A DNA stretch of 64,000 bases. Source: Epichloe hybrida (taxonomy: Eukaryota; Ascomycota; Sordariomycetes; Hypocreales; Clavicipitaceae). Within the stretch, counting starts at the first letter, position 1. Every line of letters begins with the position of its first letter. The position numbers and the translations under genes were made by a program. This document shows positions 23,402 to 35,001 of this stretch, one piece after another. The DNA lies in contig JAFEKR010000002.1 of the NCBI GenBank assembly GCA_019022495.1, positions 6,014,001 through 6,078,000 of the forward strand, given 5' to 3'. The notes under the pieces were generated by a model that searched no databases, was not told the DNA's origin, and saw only the letters and a program-made list of their open reading frames with translations.

Positions 23402-25494
23402 ATGGGTTCCAATAATGATTCAGAAGACGAACAGCTAAGATACGCCATTGCACTTTCTTTACAGAACCACCAACTTAACGCGGACGAACGGGACGAGGTC
23501 TCGAAATCCAACCATTCTAAGTTGGAAGATGCTTCTTCAAACTCACTATTGATGAATCGGAAGAAGATGGAGGAAGAGCGCCTTGCAAGACTTGCTGCCA
23601 AACGCTCTCGTACAACCGATGAAGAGGACGATGTAGCGGATATGTCTGTTCCCAAAAGAAGGATGAAATTACCCACGAGCCAGTCACTTAACCACGCTCT
23701 GGTCCCATACCCCGACGGAATAGTCAAACGAACATGGGCTCGAGGATACGACAGATCGAATGACGACATCAAGATCGAGGAAATTCTCCAAAGAGACAAA
23801 TTACTACTGGCTCTTTTTTCCTCGTTTCAATGGGACGAGCCATGGTTACTAGGAAAAATTGATTTGTCACGAACGAAGGTTATATTGGCAGCTTTCGCAG
23901 CAAATGAGTCTCAAGTAGGTAGCAGTTGATAAATTTGTCAAAGGACCATCCCGGAATTTCTAATGGTCACGTAGAAAGAAGCGATGCGCAGAAATGCCCC
24001 AGGTAATATCAAATTCTGCTTTCCTGAGATGCGTGGACCCGGCTCCATGCATTCGAAGCTGCAGATCCTCAAATTTCCCAACTATTTGCGCATTGTAGTT
24101 CCTACAGGCAACCTCGTCCCCTATGACTGGGGTGAGACAGGCGTCATGGAAAATGTAAGCCTTCCACGACTGACTCCGAGATCAGTGACGCTGACCATGC
24201 AACAGATGGTGTTTCTGATTGACCTACCGCTGTCAAATTCTGCTAACAAATCTCCTACGTCGACTCTGTTCTGTACGCACCTACAGCTGTACCTTCAAGC
24301 CATGGGTGTTGAGGATGGGACGATAACCAGTTTGTCCAAATACGATTTTACCAAAACAGCCAATCTAGGTTTCGTTTACTCTATGTGAGTGTTTCGCATT
24401 TCACACCAAATATTTTGCTTCACTAACCCCGATTAGACCGGGAGGACACGTGAACAGCTCGCTGTCTCAAATCGGTTCGTTCATGGGCCTAACCCCAAGA
24501 TGGCGCGGTAATGTTTGACGCATTAAATTTAGGCTTTGCTGGCCTGGGCACGACCATAGCAGCCCTGGGACTGGCCACTTCCAAGCCGATAGAGGTTGAA
24601 TATGCTGTGCGTGCATCTTCCAGATTAATAGTATGTATGTGTTGACTTAAAAAACAGTGCGCTTCTCTTGGGGCTATCAAATACGACCTAGTGCAGTCTG
24701 TCTATAACGCTTGTCAAGGTAAGTTCAAGTGTAGATGTGGAGGTTGTCCCATTGCAAAGAGGGGAACGGGATGACAAAATACTGACAACTCCTGGCTCGG
24801 TTAGGAACCGTTGACAAAGACCTGCTCAAAAGGAACCAGAATACCGGGTCTGAAAACGAACAGCCCGTTGCTCCCCAATTACAGCAGCATTTTCGAATAT
24901 ACTTCCCGAGCCACAAAACGGTGAAATCTAGCCGCGGTGGCAAAAATGTGAGCCAACCAGTCCGTGTTGACGTCAACGAGCAGTTCACTCATGCTCATGA
25001 TGAGCTCAGGCGGCAGGTACAATATGCTTGCAAGAAAAATGGTGGCACGCTTCGACATTCCCAAAAGAACTGATGCGCGACTGCGTCAACACGCGCAGCG
25101 GACTACTGATGCACAGCAAGCTCATTCTAGTGCATCAGACAGGCACCACAGCAGTAGATACCTCAGAAAAGCCGGCATGGGCCTACGTCGGGAGCGCCAA
25201 TTTATCCGAGAGCGCTTGGTAAGTCAATGGCCCTGCAGATGCCAGAGGGCGTTTCCAAACAACTCTAATGGTACTAATTGCAGGGGCCGCGTTGTTCGAG
25301 ACAAGGCATCAGGTCAACAAAAGATTATGTGTCGTAATTGGGAATGCGGAGTTGTCGTGCCGGCCCGTACTGCCTCGGAACAAAACTCGCCCATTGACAT
25401 GAATATTTTCAAAGGAACGATTCCAATCCCAATGCAAGTTCCAGGTCGGCGGTATTCACAACAAGAGCATCCCTGGTTCTTTCAAAAACCCTGA
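23402..25494 (+). CDS. TDP1: Tyrosyl-DNA phosphodiesterase 1
   Basis: Phospholipase-D-superfamily DNA repair enzyme that removes stalled topoisomerase I and other 3' adducts. Nine exons: 23402-23914, 23975-24154, 24206-24384, 24437-24474, 24533-24606, 24658-24718, 24805-24947, 25010-25218, 25284-25494, giving 535 aa. The two HxK motifs are SMHSKLQILKF (H197, K199) and LLMHSKLILVH (H431, K433), followed by AYVGSANLSESAWG. Connecting family segments are YDWGETGVMEN, SKYDFTKTAN, CASLGAIKYDLVQSVYNACQ and EKWWHASTFPKELMRDC. Intron 4 uses an unusual GTTCGT donor, chosen because it restores the conserved GFAGLGTTIAALGLAT. An N-terminal QLRYAIALSL segment resembles a ubiquitin-interacting motif. Confidence 0.93.
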
Positions 25495-27717
25495 AAAGAC
25501 GAAGCAAGAGGAATCTGTACAAAGCCAAAAGCTGGGACGGCATTCCCAATTTGGGAAGTGAACTCTTCAACGCACGCAAAAGCATGGATTCAGCAGAACA
25601 TGCATCATCAATCCGTAAGAGGGAAAAGTTAACGTGCAGTAGTAACTAAACCTGAAACAGAAGAGGTTCCTTGATACCTAATTTATAAGCAACCATACGA
25701 CGCGACGCGAGTACACACTATTTAGTTGGAACAAGGAATCTCGGGACGGGCTGTAAGCTGGGTCGGGGGGTCGGGGTACTGGGTGCAAGCGATCGACGAT
25801 AGACGGTCGGTTGTTTGCATCCAACCCAGGCTGCTTGGGCATCATCATGGCAGTAACTTAGAGAAATGCATCTAATTGCGCTCCCGAGCCCAATCCAGTG
25901 CAATGTTGACACATCAATAAGCAGCCAATAGCACCCAGACAACGAATTGATCCTCCTCCCAGCCTCCGGCTTGAAATGATACACTTGTATTGATTAGTAC
26001 ACGCTTTCAGCACACGTCCCCATCAGCGGTTCCACATAGAGCCGCCTGAGTGCACCACTGACCAGACACTACGTAATATTGTACCTTACTAAGTAAAACT
26101 ACTAATAGCTCTATCAATCATGGGCGCTTATAGATATAGCTTCAATTGTTAGATTTCAAAGTCTCACGATCCCCTGTAGTGACCGCCCCGAAGCCTTATC
26201 TTTTACAAAGAGATGGGATTTCCACTGCGTCAACACAAAGTTCACTTCTCCGTCTGTAGACGATGAATCAAATATTCGATCCTTCTCGTTAAACGCATCC
26301 TCTTACTGCCGAAGCTGTAATTGTAGAACAATGAGCCTTTTTATGATTCTGGCTGACTGAGTGAGCCAATAATCACACGGTGACTGTAAATTTCCAGTTT
26401 TGGAAAATCTCAATCCGCGACTTGCCGCTCAGGCATTATTCTCCATCTCCGAATCGTATCAATTTGCTCCGTCAGCATCGAAAGCCGTGGTACGTACCAG
26501 GCCTCATTCCGACGCACACGTAGCGTAGAGCAACGCACATAATAGCCTAGATATTCCCGGAATGCTAGATAGGAGGAGAATCTGAAGGCAAGTTGCCCAG
26601 AACCCTGGCCCTGGCCCGCATTCGCATCCGCAATTTGATATGGAGACGTGGAGATAGAAGGGATCCATGCTAGAAGATGGATCAGAGTCGAGGTGCATGA
26701 TCGGTTCCTGCGTGTGGATGCTGCTGCAGGGGTCCTAAGCCAAAGCCACACGCTAGCCATTGACGACCAGACAGGGCCGGCTTTGGTGGCTGTGGCTCGC
26801 GTCAGTGCGTTGCATGTACTCAGTAGAGGCTTGTAAAAATATGTAGTTAAGAGACTAGGATTTTGGCAACCCATTGTCACTAGTGATGTTGGTGTGTTGA
26901 TGTATTGATTATCAGGGCAACAATTAAAGCCTTTCAGAGGTTGACCCTCGTGACAGAGGCGGTTGTGGGCGTTGACCAGCTGCTGTCAAAGGGAATGCCT
27001 CGTACGTACCTGAGAGGTTGGTGGCCAGTGCGCCACGCTAGATCCTGTTCATCCTCAACTCCACGTCGGCGGTGTACCTCTCCAAGGCATCGGCGTTCAC
27101 TCGCATTGCCAGTCCTAGAATGAGCACGAATCCCCAAGCTTGAGGCTGAACACTGAGTGAATGAACTGGATGCTCTATATTATCAAATGGAGCGAGGGAG
27201 AGTGGATGATATCAATTGGTGAATAGTCTGGTATGACTTGATACTTGCACACCCCTGGAGCCAACAGGCTGAGCCTTTCAATGACACGCGTGCCACCAGG
27301 GGTGTGGAGGAAACGAAAAGGGAGACGTGTTTGGGGCTTAGATGTTTCTGATATATATATATATATATATATCTATGGGCTTTGAGCTGACCAGCTTCTT
27401 CGCTCTTGCACATTTCCTTCCGTATGAAGCGCCGCTCAGACGCAGCTGCTACCATACCTGCGTCAAACTGATGGTTTTTTCGGCAGAGACCCGGGCCAGA
27501 AAATTACATTTCTATCACTTTATCCTTCCAACCAAGTCAGTTTCAGACATCTCGAAAGACAACATAGCATTGATCGGCGCCTTTTAAAGCTTGGAAAACA
27601 CTTGAACCGACACTCGAACTCCGTGGATACGGGGAAGCTAACCCGGATTACTCCACGAGCCAGTTTACCTTCGCCATTCAAGGTTAAAATTCGTTGGTGC
27701 AAGACTTAATCACAACC
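25495..27717. other. 2.2-kb gene-free region upstream of SGE1
   Basis: No gene supported. 25627-25690 resembles one terminal repeat of the 47390-47758 element (GTGCAGTAGTAACTAAACCT). A (TA)n run lies at about 27349-27372. The rest has ordinary composition. Regulators of the Wor1/Ryp1/Sge1 class often have long upstream regions, so much of it may be promoter and leader. Confidence 0.5.
27349..27372. repeat. TA dinucleotide microsatellite
   Basis: An uninterrupted run of about 11 TA units lies in the SGE1 upstream region. Confidence 0.85.
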
Positions 27718-29172
27718 ATGTCGAGCCAATCCAACCTTCTTAACCCGACATTTGATGGATATATAGCCTCGACATACGATGCCCTGGTCTTATTCGAGGC
27801 TTGTTTGTCCGGTCATCTCAATCATGTACCTCGTCGTCCTCATGACAGGGAGCGTCAGGATCTAATCAAGAGCGGCAGCGTCTTCATATACGAAGAGCAT
27901 GCTTCGGGCATCAAACGCTGGACAGATGGTGTGTCCTGGAGCCCCAGCCGCATTCTGGGCAACTTCCTCATCTATCGTGAGCTGGAAAAGCCGTTCCCAC
28001 CAGGGGAGAAGAAACGAGCCTTGAAAAGGAAGAAGTGTCCTTCCGGCGGAATTGGAAAGCCAGAAATAGGTTCTCGCTCTAGCATGAGCAGCTTCCCATT
28101 GCCCGGTATGGATTCTGTCGGCAGAGATGCAGAAAGAGCCTTGATTGGATCTTTAATCGATTCTTACCCTTTTAAAAACGATGGTTTGATCAAGAAAACT
28201 ATCAGTATAACATATCAGGGGATTCCGCACCATTTGGTCAGCTATTACAACGTCAATGATGTAGTATCTGGCCGCCTGGCTACACCATCTACGCATCCTA
28301 GCACCCGGAGCATTATACCTCGACCCGAACTTATTTCTCAGAATTTTCGCGCACCTATCGACGAGGTGGAATACACCCCAGACGAACGTTGTGGCCATCC
28401 CACCATATATACTATGTCGAATGCCCACGACTTCGGAAACGATACGGGCAACACACTACAGCGAACAGTGACGCTCCCTAGCTTTCAGCCTTTGCCTGTG
28501 TCATCCGCATATGGCACCACCCCGTATGGGTACACTCAGCAGCAGCATTATATGGCGTCGACTTCCTCTATGCCACCGCTGATGTCGCAACAAGTGTCCT
28601 CTCCGATGCCGCCGCCGCATATGCATCACTCAACACCCTCTCTACATTCATCGCCTGGATCATCAAACACGAGCCACATGTCGTATGCTTCTCATCAGCA
28701 AGGAAACTATTCATTAGATCCTCACAAGACAGCGCGTTTCAGCTCTGACTCTAGTATCGTGCACGAATTTCCTCGAAACATGCCGACTCACAATTCTTCT
28801 CGTCGAATGTCGACTTTCGAAACTTCCCAGCCTTCAGACTTGTCTTCTATTTCTATTGGTTCTGTCACAGACGGGCAACACTCATCCAATGGCAATGCAT
28901 TTATGAGACGATCATCTTATTATCTTCCACCCCAAAGCGCTCCTGTGGTCAGTCCAGAAAACCACGCCTTCGCTCATCTCCGCCCGGTCAAGGCAGAGAC
29001 AGAAATACCATCCGTTGAGAATGGACCTCAGCACTACGGTCTGGATGAAAACAACCCAGCATGGGGATTCGAGGCCATTGACAACTCCCAGGGACAACAA
29101 TACTATGGAAACCAGACGGATGAGAACCCTCCGACTTGGCATGGAGGATCAAACGGTGTGGGCCGTTCATGA
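27718..29172 (+). CDS. SGE1: WOPR-domain transcription regulator, Sge1/Ryp1/Wor1 (Gti1/Pac2 family)
   Basis: Master morphogenesis and effector-expression regulator family, acting in the nucleus. Single exon, 484 aa. The WOPR-a half is visible near the N-terminus: TFDGYIASTYDALVLFEACL, then SGSVFIYEEHASGIKRWTDG and WSPSRILGNFLIYRELE (about 8-105). The WOPR-b half follows a variable linker: GLIKKTISITYQGIPHHLVS, then YYNVNDVVSGRLATPS (about 155-200). The C-terminal half is Ser/Pro/Gln/His-rich and disordered. ATG 27718 was chosen over a TTG eight codons upstream. Members include Fusarium Sge1, Histoplasma Ryp1 and Candida Wor1. Assignment to the Sge1/Ryp1 branch rather than Pac2/Gti1 rests on the motif spacing and the Gln/Ser-rich tail. 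Confidence 0.93.
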   Translation: MSSQSNLLNPTFDGYIASTYDALVLFEACLSGHLNHVPRRPHDRERQDLIKSGSVFIYEEHASGIKRWTDGVSWSPSRILGNFLIYRELEKPFPPGEKKRALKRKKCPSGGIGKPEIGSRSSMSSFPLPGMDSVGRDAERALIGSLIDSYPFKNDGLIKKTISITYQGIPHHLVSYYNVNDVVSGRLATPSTHPSTRSIIPRPELISQNFRAPIDEVEYTPDERCGHPTIYTMSNAHDFGNDTGNTLQRTVTLPSFQPLPVSSAYGTTPYGYTQQQHYMASTSSMPPLMSQQVSSPMPPPHMHHSTPSLHSSPGSSNTSHMSYASHQQGNYSLDPHKTARFSSDSSIVHEFPRNMPTHNSSRRMSTFETSQPSDLSSISIGSVTDGQHSSNGNAFMRRSSYYLPPQSAPVVSPENHAFAHLRPVKAETEIPSVENGPQHYGLDENNPAWGFEAIDNSQGQQYYGNQTDENPPTWHGGSNGVGRS

Positions 29173-30028
29173 CGGATAGTGAACGACTCATCATTTTTTT
29201 GCCGCCCTTCTCTCCTGTTCGGGGGGTGAATTTTCCCCGTGCTCACGCAGACCCAGGACCCTTCTCTGCGGAGGTCTTGTTTTCTTATTTATCGCATTAT
29301 TCCTACTCCAGTTTTATGTTTTTTGGGGTATGGCTGTGTTCAGTCGGTAATTTAGTATTTCATTTTTTTCATTGCCTCCATGAATGGGCGAGAGTGGCTG
29401 CCTCCGTCGAATTATTGGTGGCACATGGGTGTAGTCTCCCTTTGTCGCACTAGCTACATTGTTTAAGTGTAAGCCTTCATGTTACTTTCCGGGCTAGTGT
29501 TGGGTCAAACGTGTTATATTCGGGCGTGAGGCCATTATCAACGGTGTTGAGTTTGTGGGTAGGATATAGTCCGGGGCGACGTCTTAGCCCGCTTTCGACA
29601 AGGCGCTCAGGATGCATCATCATCAGAGCAATTGCAATTCGCCAGGGGTTTGGGCCAATAAACGGTGGCCTAATTACAGTTTTCGAAGATAGGTCTGCAA
29701 GGGAGTTTGTTCTGAATCTCAATAAACCGAATGTTAAACTTATCCGTCGATGACTATTAGTAAAACTACGATAATAGCAATACCTATCTCCCATGTGCAT
29801 AGGGTAGGTCGGCCGTATGAGTAGGCATAAGGCCAATGGTGGGTCCATAGCCGCAGCAGCCAACTTCATAAGGACATTGCCAACATAGAACAGTCCCCAC
29901 GCCTCGCATTCACGCGTAAGTTCCAGAACGATCTAACGTGGCATCTGCTTGCACTCCAAAGCCACTCCGGTAACTCTTATAACCAAAGGAATTTGCAAGC
30001 GCCATCGACAAGTGTGTAGGATTGCATC
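29173..30028. other. Intergenic between SGE1 and CRD1
   Basis: Includes the SGE1 3' region, pyrimidine-rich at 29190-29350, and the CRD1 promoter. No gene supported. The minus-strand ORF 29477-29869 has no family features. Confidence 0.45.
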
Positions 30029-31300
30029 ATGTCGACGATCGTTCTGGCGTCACGAGCAGCAGCAAAACAGACATGCCACCGTAGCCATGTCAGCTTTGGC
30101 CACGCCGCAAATGCCACCTTACAAGGGGCAAGTCAGTATAAATTGCTATTTAGGAATCGAAACAACTGCTTGCCCCAGCGGACCACATATTCTATATTCA
30201 GAGCTTGTCGGGCTCGGGGAAACAGGTAAGACGGAAGAACATATGTAGTCGAAAACTTTGTAAGCGTCGAAGCAGTGTGACGTGCAGAATGAGCGGCCAA
30301 GAAGCTGACAAACTGGAATCGCACAGCTCTGCACAGGAACAACCAGCCAATTCTAAACCCGATCGACTCAGAAAAGAATGTACAAGTAAGGAGGGCCAAG
30401 TCAGGACAAACTCTCAAGCGAAATCTGCCACTACTGAAGCCATCGTCCACGAAGACATATACACGATCCCCAATTTTCTCACCCTGACACGGCTCGTGGC
30501 TGCTCCTTTAGTGGGTTACCTGATACTTCACGACTCTCATGTATGGGCCGTGGGATTATTTGCGTACGCAGGAATCACTGACTTGCTCGACGGCTGGATT
30601 GCTCGACGATGGAATCGTAAAACAGTAGTTGGGACCATCATAGATCCAATGGCGGACAAGGCTCTTATGACTATACTCACCGTATGTCTAGCAGCCAAAG
30701 GAACATTGCCATGTACGTGCTTCAATTATGAGAATGACTGGTGTCCTGACAATTCTGACATCTCAACCTTTGCCACCTACTACCCACTACTCTTCAAGAT
30801 CCCATGCCTCTTAAACAAAACGTGTCATTTCAAGACCGGCCAAGCGAATTCGCTCCATGGTTTAGTGAACAACGCTGACTTCTTATTCGTCTTTATCGCT
30901 AGTATGGGTAGCAACCATAGTTCTAGGAAGAGATGTTGGGCTTGGAATTGCTGCCATTTACTATCGATGGATCTCGCTTCCTCCACCCAAAACTTTCAGA
31001 CGGTATTGGGACTTTTCACTACCATCTGCGGAGGTTCGTCCTACGACTATCAGCAAATACAACACATTCCTTCAACTTGGGCTGGTAGGCCTGACAACAG
31101 CGGCGCCGCTAGTACATGCCGATATTTCTTCAATGTTGGCAATACTACAGTAAGTCCCCACCGCCATTACCGCTGAAAGAGAGCAGATGATGGAACCGTT
31201 GGTAATCTGACTGGTGACTAGGTATACTGTGGCAGCGACGACTGTGTGGAGTGGCGCAAGCTATATCTTCAGCAGAGATGCTGTTAAAATTTTGAAGTAG
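30029..31300 (+). CDS. CRD1: Cardiolipin synthase (CMP-forming), mitochondrial
   Basis: CDP-alcohol phosphatidyltransferase that joins phosphatidylglycerol and CDP-diacylglycerol in the inner mitochondrial membrane. Exons 30029-30225, 30288-30712, 30903-31149 and 31222-31300 give 315 aa. The catalytic motif DG-x2-AR-x8-G-x3-D-x3-D is complete (DGWIARRW...GTIIDPMAD, about 167-188). It is preceded by YTIPNFLTLTRLVAAPLVGY and followed, after splicing, by GRDVGLGIAAIYYRWISLPP. The C-terminus reads GASYIFSRDAVKILK. The N-terminal 65 residues are basic and lack acids, which fits a mitochondrial targeting sequence. Intron 2 is 190 nt. Confidence 0.94.
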
Positions 31301-32211
31301 GAGTGTTCTACACTGATTTACTGGCGAGCCTGCTTCAAGACTGGCACAGCTTAACAGTAGTCTGCACCGATGTCAAATGACTTGAATCAAATGGCAATCA
31401 TTGTAAGAGATCCCCCCCCCCATCAATAATGGTCAACCGATCGGATTTCTACAGACGTTTACTAATTTGTTATTACCAGCAATACCCAGCCCGGGGGAGT
31501 AACTAATATCCAAGTAATAAATCACCAGTAATATACTCCCAATGTGACGCGGGATGTGACCTAGCGTGGGAATTTAGAGGCTGCGGGATACTGAGAGGTC
31601 AATGTCAAAGTTGGCGAAAAGTTTCAATTTTAAGAACATACATCCTTGTGCATCTGTCAAGTCAGCATTAATGTGGTCGTAGAGTCATCGCTTCCAAAGC
31701 GAACTTTATCGCAATTCATGGCACTCTGCGGCTCTTAACTCTGTTCTAGGCTATCTCATATTACGCAACATGTTATCTTCAAAGTTAGTTAATTCTCACC
31801 TGGCTAGGTATAGCTAGCACATCTTATACATAAGGAATACGTATATCTAACTCTAATATGTTAATAATAACCATTCAAGAGCTCACAAAAAACTTTGAAA
31901 TTAATGGTTAGAACATACATAAACAAATACGCCGATGTTAAGACATTGGTATTGCTACGGAGAAAAGCTGTATCGTTCATTGACAAAACCTCCACAGACC
32001 CCTGGTACCTTCTGGTAGTATGCATATACATTGGGTGTATGTACATGGAAAGACTGGCGTGTATCGCAAACGGATGATGTGATACTATTCTGTGCGATCG
32101 CGGCTGGTTGCTCTTGCATTTTGAACTCTATCCAATGCTAATAGGGCAGCGAAACTCTTTTCACCTGTTGGAAAAGTCCAAATATTGCCAAAAGCTCAGT
32201 ACCCAGAAGCC
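31301..32211. other. Intergenic between convergent CRD1 and MTO1
   Basis: Contains a run of nine or more C near 31411-31420 and a degenerate copy (about 31421-31460) of the repeat seen near 9987 and 34698. 31790-31900 is AT-rich. No gene supported. Confidence 0.45.
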
Positions 32212-34339
32212 TCATTGCTGGTCCAATTCTGTGTTCCTGCTTGCAGATCGTCTCCGGATATAAGCTAGCAGCCTAACAGTTCCGGCCGGAGTCACACCTT
32301 CAATTCGACGAGCTTGCGCTAGGGTCTCAGGGCGTGTGACGTTTAATACTTCCTTTTCGAACAAGGCAAGTCCCGGAATGACATCATAATCGAGATTCAC
32401 TGGAAGGCGGTAACTCTCGTCATGAGCAAACTGATATCTCTCCGCAGCTTGCATCTTAACATAGGGCGCGTATGTAGCCTCAATGACCACACGATCTCTG
32501 ATGCGAGGAGGAAAGTTTTCGAAATCAGGAATTAAAGCACCCAGTCTCTCCATATCTATACGAGCGCCAGTATTTGACAGTCGCAAGATGTCGAGTCCCG
32601 TTCGACGGCGCGAGTTTTTTCTTACGTCATAACCGTGTTCGCTCCACTGAGCTGACGTCAGGCACACTGATTCCAGAGACTTCATGAGGTCTTTGATCTG
32701 CCGACGTTGATCTGAAAACGAAGTCCAGCGTTTATCAGACACCACGCCCCAGGCTCGGCCTTTTTCGGTGAGTCGAAGGTCAGCATTGTCGGCTCTCGCA
32801 GCCATCCGAAACTCACTCCGGGATGTAAACATCCTATAAGGTTCCGTTACACCCTTTGTGACCAGATCATCGATCATGATCCCAATGTAACCATCAGACC
32901 GAGAAATCGATGCCTCACTCAAATTCTGAGCTGCCCGGCCTGCATTGATACCCGCCACAACTCCTTGACCAGCGGCTTCTTCATATCCTGTGGTCCCATT
33001 TATTTGGCCGGCAAGGTACAAGCCCCGAACAGTCTTTGTTTCGAGGGTCGATCGAAGTCCCCTAGGGTCAATATAGTCGTACTCGACCCCATATCCTGGT
33101 TGTAACATTTCGACTTGTTCGAGCCCTTTGATGGTTCGCAATGCCTCTTCCTGCGCCTCAGAAGGTATAGTCATTGACAGTCCGTTTGGATAAATGACCG
33201 GACTGCAAAATCCTTCGGGCTCAAGCCAAACAATATGTCTATCCTTCTCCGGAAAACGAACGACCTTCGACTCCAACGACGGACAGTACCTTGGTCCTTT
33301 TATCGTCTCGCGGATGTGAATAGTTTTGTTGAGGTTATTTCGCACGACCTTATGTGTTGCCTCATTTGTATGCGTAATACTGCAAGTAAGCTGATCTACA
33401 ACGGAAACGCCATTGTTCAAGAATGAGAATGGGATAGGTGATTCATCCCCGGTCTGAATCTCCAGTTCTTCAAATTTGATAGTGGATCTTTTGAGCCGTG
33501 GGGGCGTTCCAGTTTTGAGCCTCCCAAGGCTGAAGCCATTTGCAAGTAAAGACATGCTTAGGGCAGATGTGGCTTTCTCCCCCAACCGACCAGCTGGATA
33601 GCTCTCGAGGCCGATGTGTATCTCACCACCCAAAAAAGTGCCTGTAGTGATAACGACTTTGTTTGCCGGAAGAGTTTCACCAGATTCAAGCCGAATGGCA
33701 GTAATGGACTTGACTCTCCCACTCCCTGAAGAACCATCGAGCTCTGATAGTACCACATCTGACACGCTTCCCAAAATGATTGACAAATTCGGATACGTTT
33801 CTAGCTCCTCTCTCATGTACCGTTTATATAGATCTCGATCGATTTGAGCGCGGGGACCCTTGTGGTAGTTAGTATGTTGCTAAACTCAAGTCTTTGTCGA
33901 ATGGCACCCTACCCAGACAGCCGGTCCTTTTCTGCGATTCAGCATATGAAATTGAACGCCAGATTTGTCGATAATTCTCCCTGCCAGTCCATCAAGGGCA
34001 TCAATCTCTCGAACTATAGTGCCTTTGCCGATACCTCCAAAGCTAGGATTACAAGAACAGGTTCCGATATTCTCGATTTTCGGAGTTATCAGCGCCGTCC
34101 TTGCCCCTGTTCTTGCGGCAGCCGCACAGGCCTCGGCTCCAGCGTGACCGCCACCGATTACAATAACGTCATATGATCTGTTGGCAAACAGGTTAGCACA
34201 ATGAATCTGAAGGTGAGTGAAGCATTTCAGGTATGAGAATGCCGAACCTGCCACTAACTACCGTAGCGAATTGTCGAAGGCAAACTAGCGGCCGTTGTCG
34301 CAAGGAGCGAGCACATGCTGTACGGAACGGGGCACGCAT
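32212..34339 (-). CDS. MTO1: Mitochondrial tRNA uridine-modification enzyme MnmG/GidA homologue
   Basis: FAD enzyme that, with the MnmE-type GTPase Mss1, installs the 5-carboxymethylaminomethyl group on wobble U of mitochondrial tRNAs. Exons 34339-34248, 34177-33913 and 33858-32212 give 667 aa. The first exon encodes an Arg-rich, acid-free presequence ([20 protein letters not shown]). The FAD site [16 protein letters not shown] follows the first splice. Then come [15 protein letters not shown], the [15 protein letters not shown] segment formed across intron 2, [20 protein letters not shown], and a C-terminal GidA-associated domain ending near the stop. Intron 1 uses a weak GTTCGG donor, selected because it gives the correct phase. 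A model starting at the GTG at 34254 is less likely. Confidence 0.93.
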
Positions 34340-35001
34340 TAAAGAGCGATTAACAGTAGCAATCGAAAGCTTCGTAACTTAGAAACGATCGCAATATATT
34401 CGATCGTCTGACGTTGTAGGGATAATCTTGTGTGACGCGGAAATTAAGGTTGGTCAGTTGAATTAATAAAGGTTGGTCACTATGAATTATGGGTCCACAC
34501 TCACATGGTCTTCCCTCTCTGAACCTAGGATCAACTACGGAGTATCATCACAGCTAAAAGTCAGCATAATGAGAGTTTTCCCTTCCTTTTCTGTCGCTAT
34601 CGGTTGTGAATGTTGTAAGTTTGGTCTCTTTTCAATGGCTACGCAAAGGATACAGTGTGTGGTACCTTCCATCTATTGATTTTCAATATTTCCCCCTCAT
34701 CAATGGTTGCGGCAACGCCGGATTTCTACCAGCAAATTATACTCGCTATATCACGAGCGGGACAATTGACATCCGTGAGAAAAAAAACACAGTTATAGAC
34801 TTCTGGTATGACGCGGGATGTACCATCTAACTATTGGAGTCCTCAAACTTTGTCATTGCTGTTTCTACTGTGTAATGAATGCATTTAATTGGCTAAAGCT
34901 GTTGTATTCCTATTGCCTCTTATCGCCCCAGACTACACGGTAAGCTTTCTTCTCTGTTTGCCACGCCTCTCTGCAACCCTGCGTGTTTATTTGCCTGCGC
35001 A
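34340..35001. other. Intergenic between MTO1 and VPS45
   Basis: Holds the MTO1 promoter and, at about 34672-34778, the best copy of a dispersed repeat (CATCAATGGTTGCGGCAACG and following) also present near 9987. One TACGGAGTA 9-mer lies at 34536. No gene supported. Confidence 0.45.

Noticed and set aside
27583..27690. Possible tRNA gene before SGE1 (GTTCGAG- and GGTTCAAG-like strings on the minus strand)
   Set aside because: The strings lack the conserved T-loop C and no acceptor or T stems pair. No cloverleaf could be drawn.
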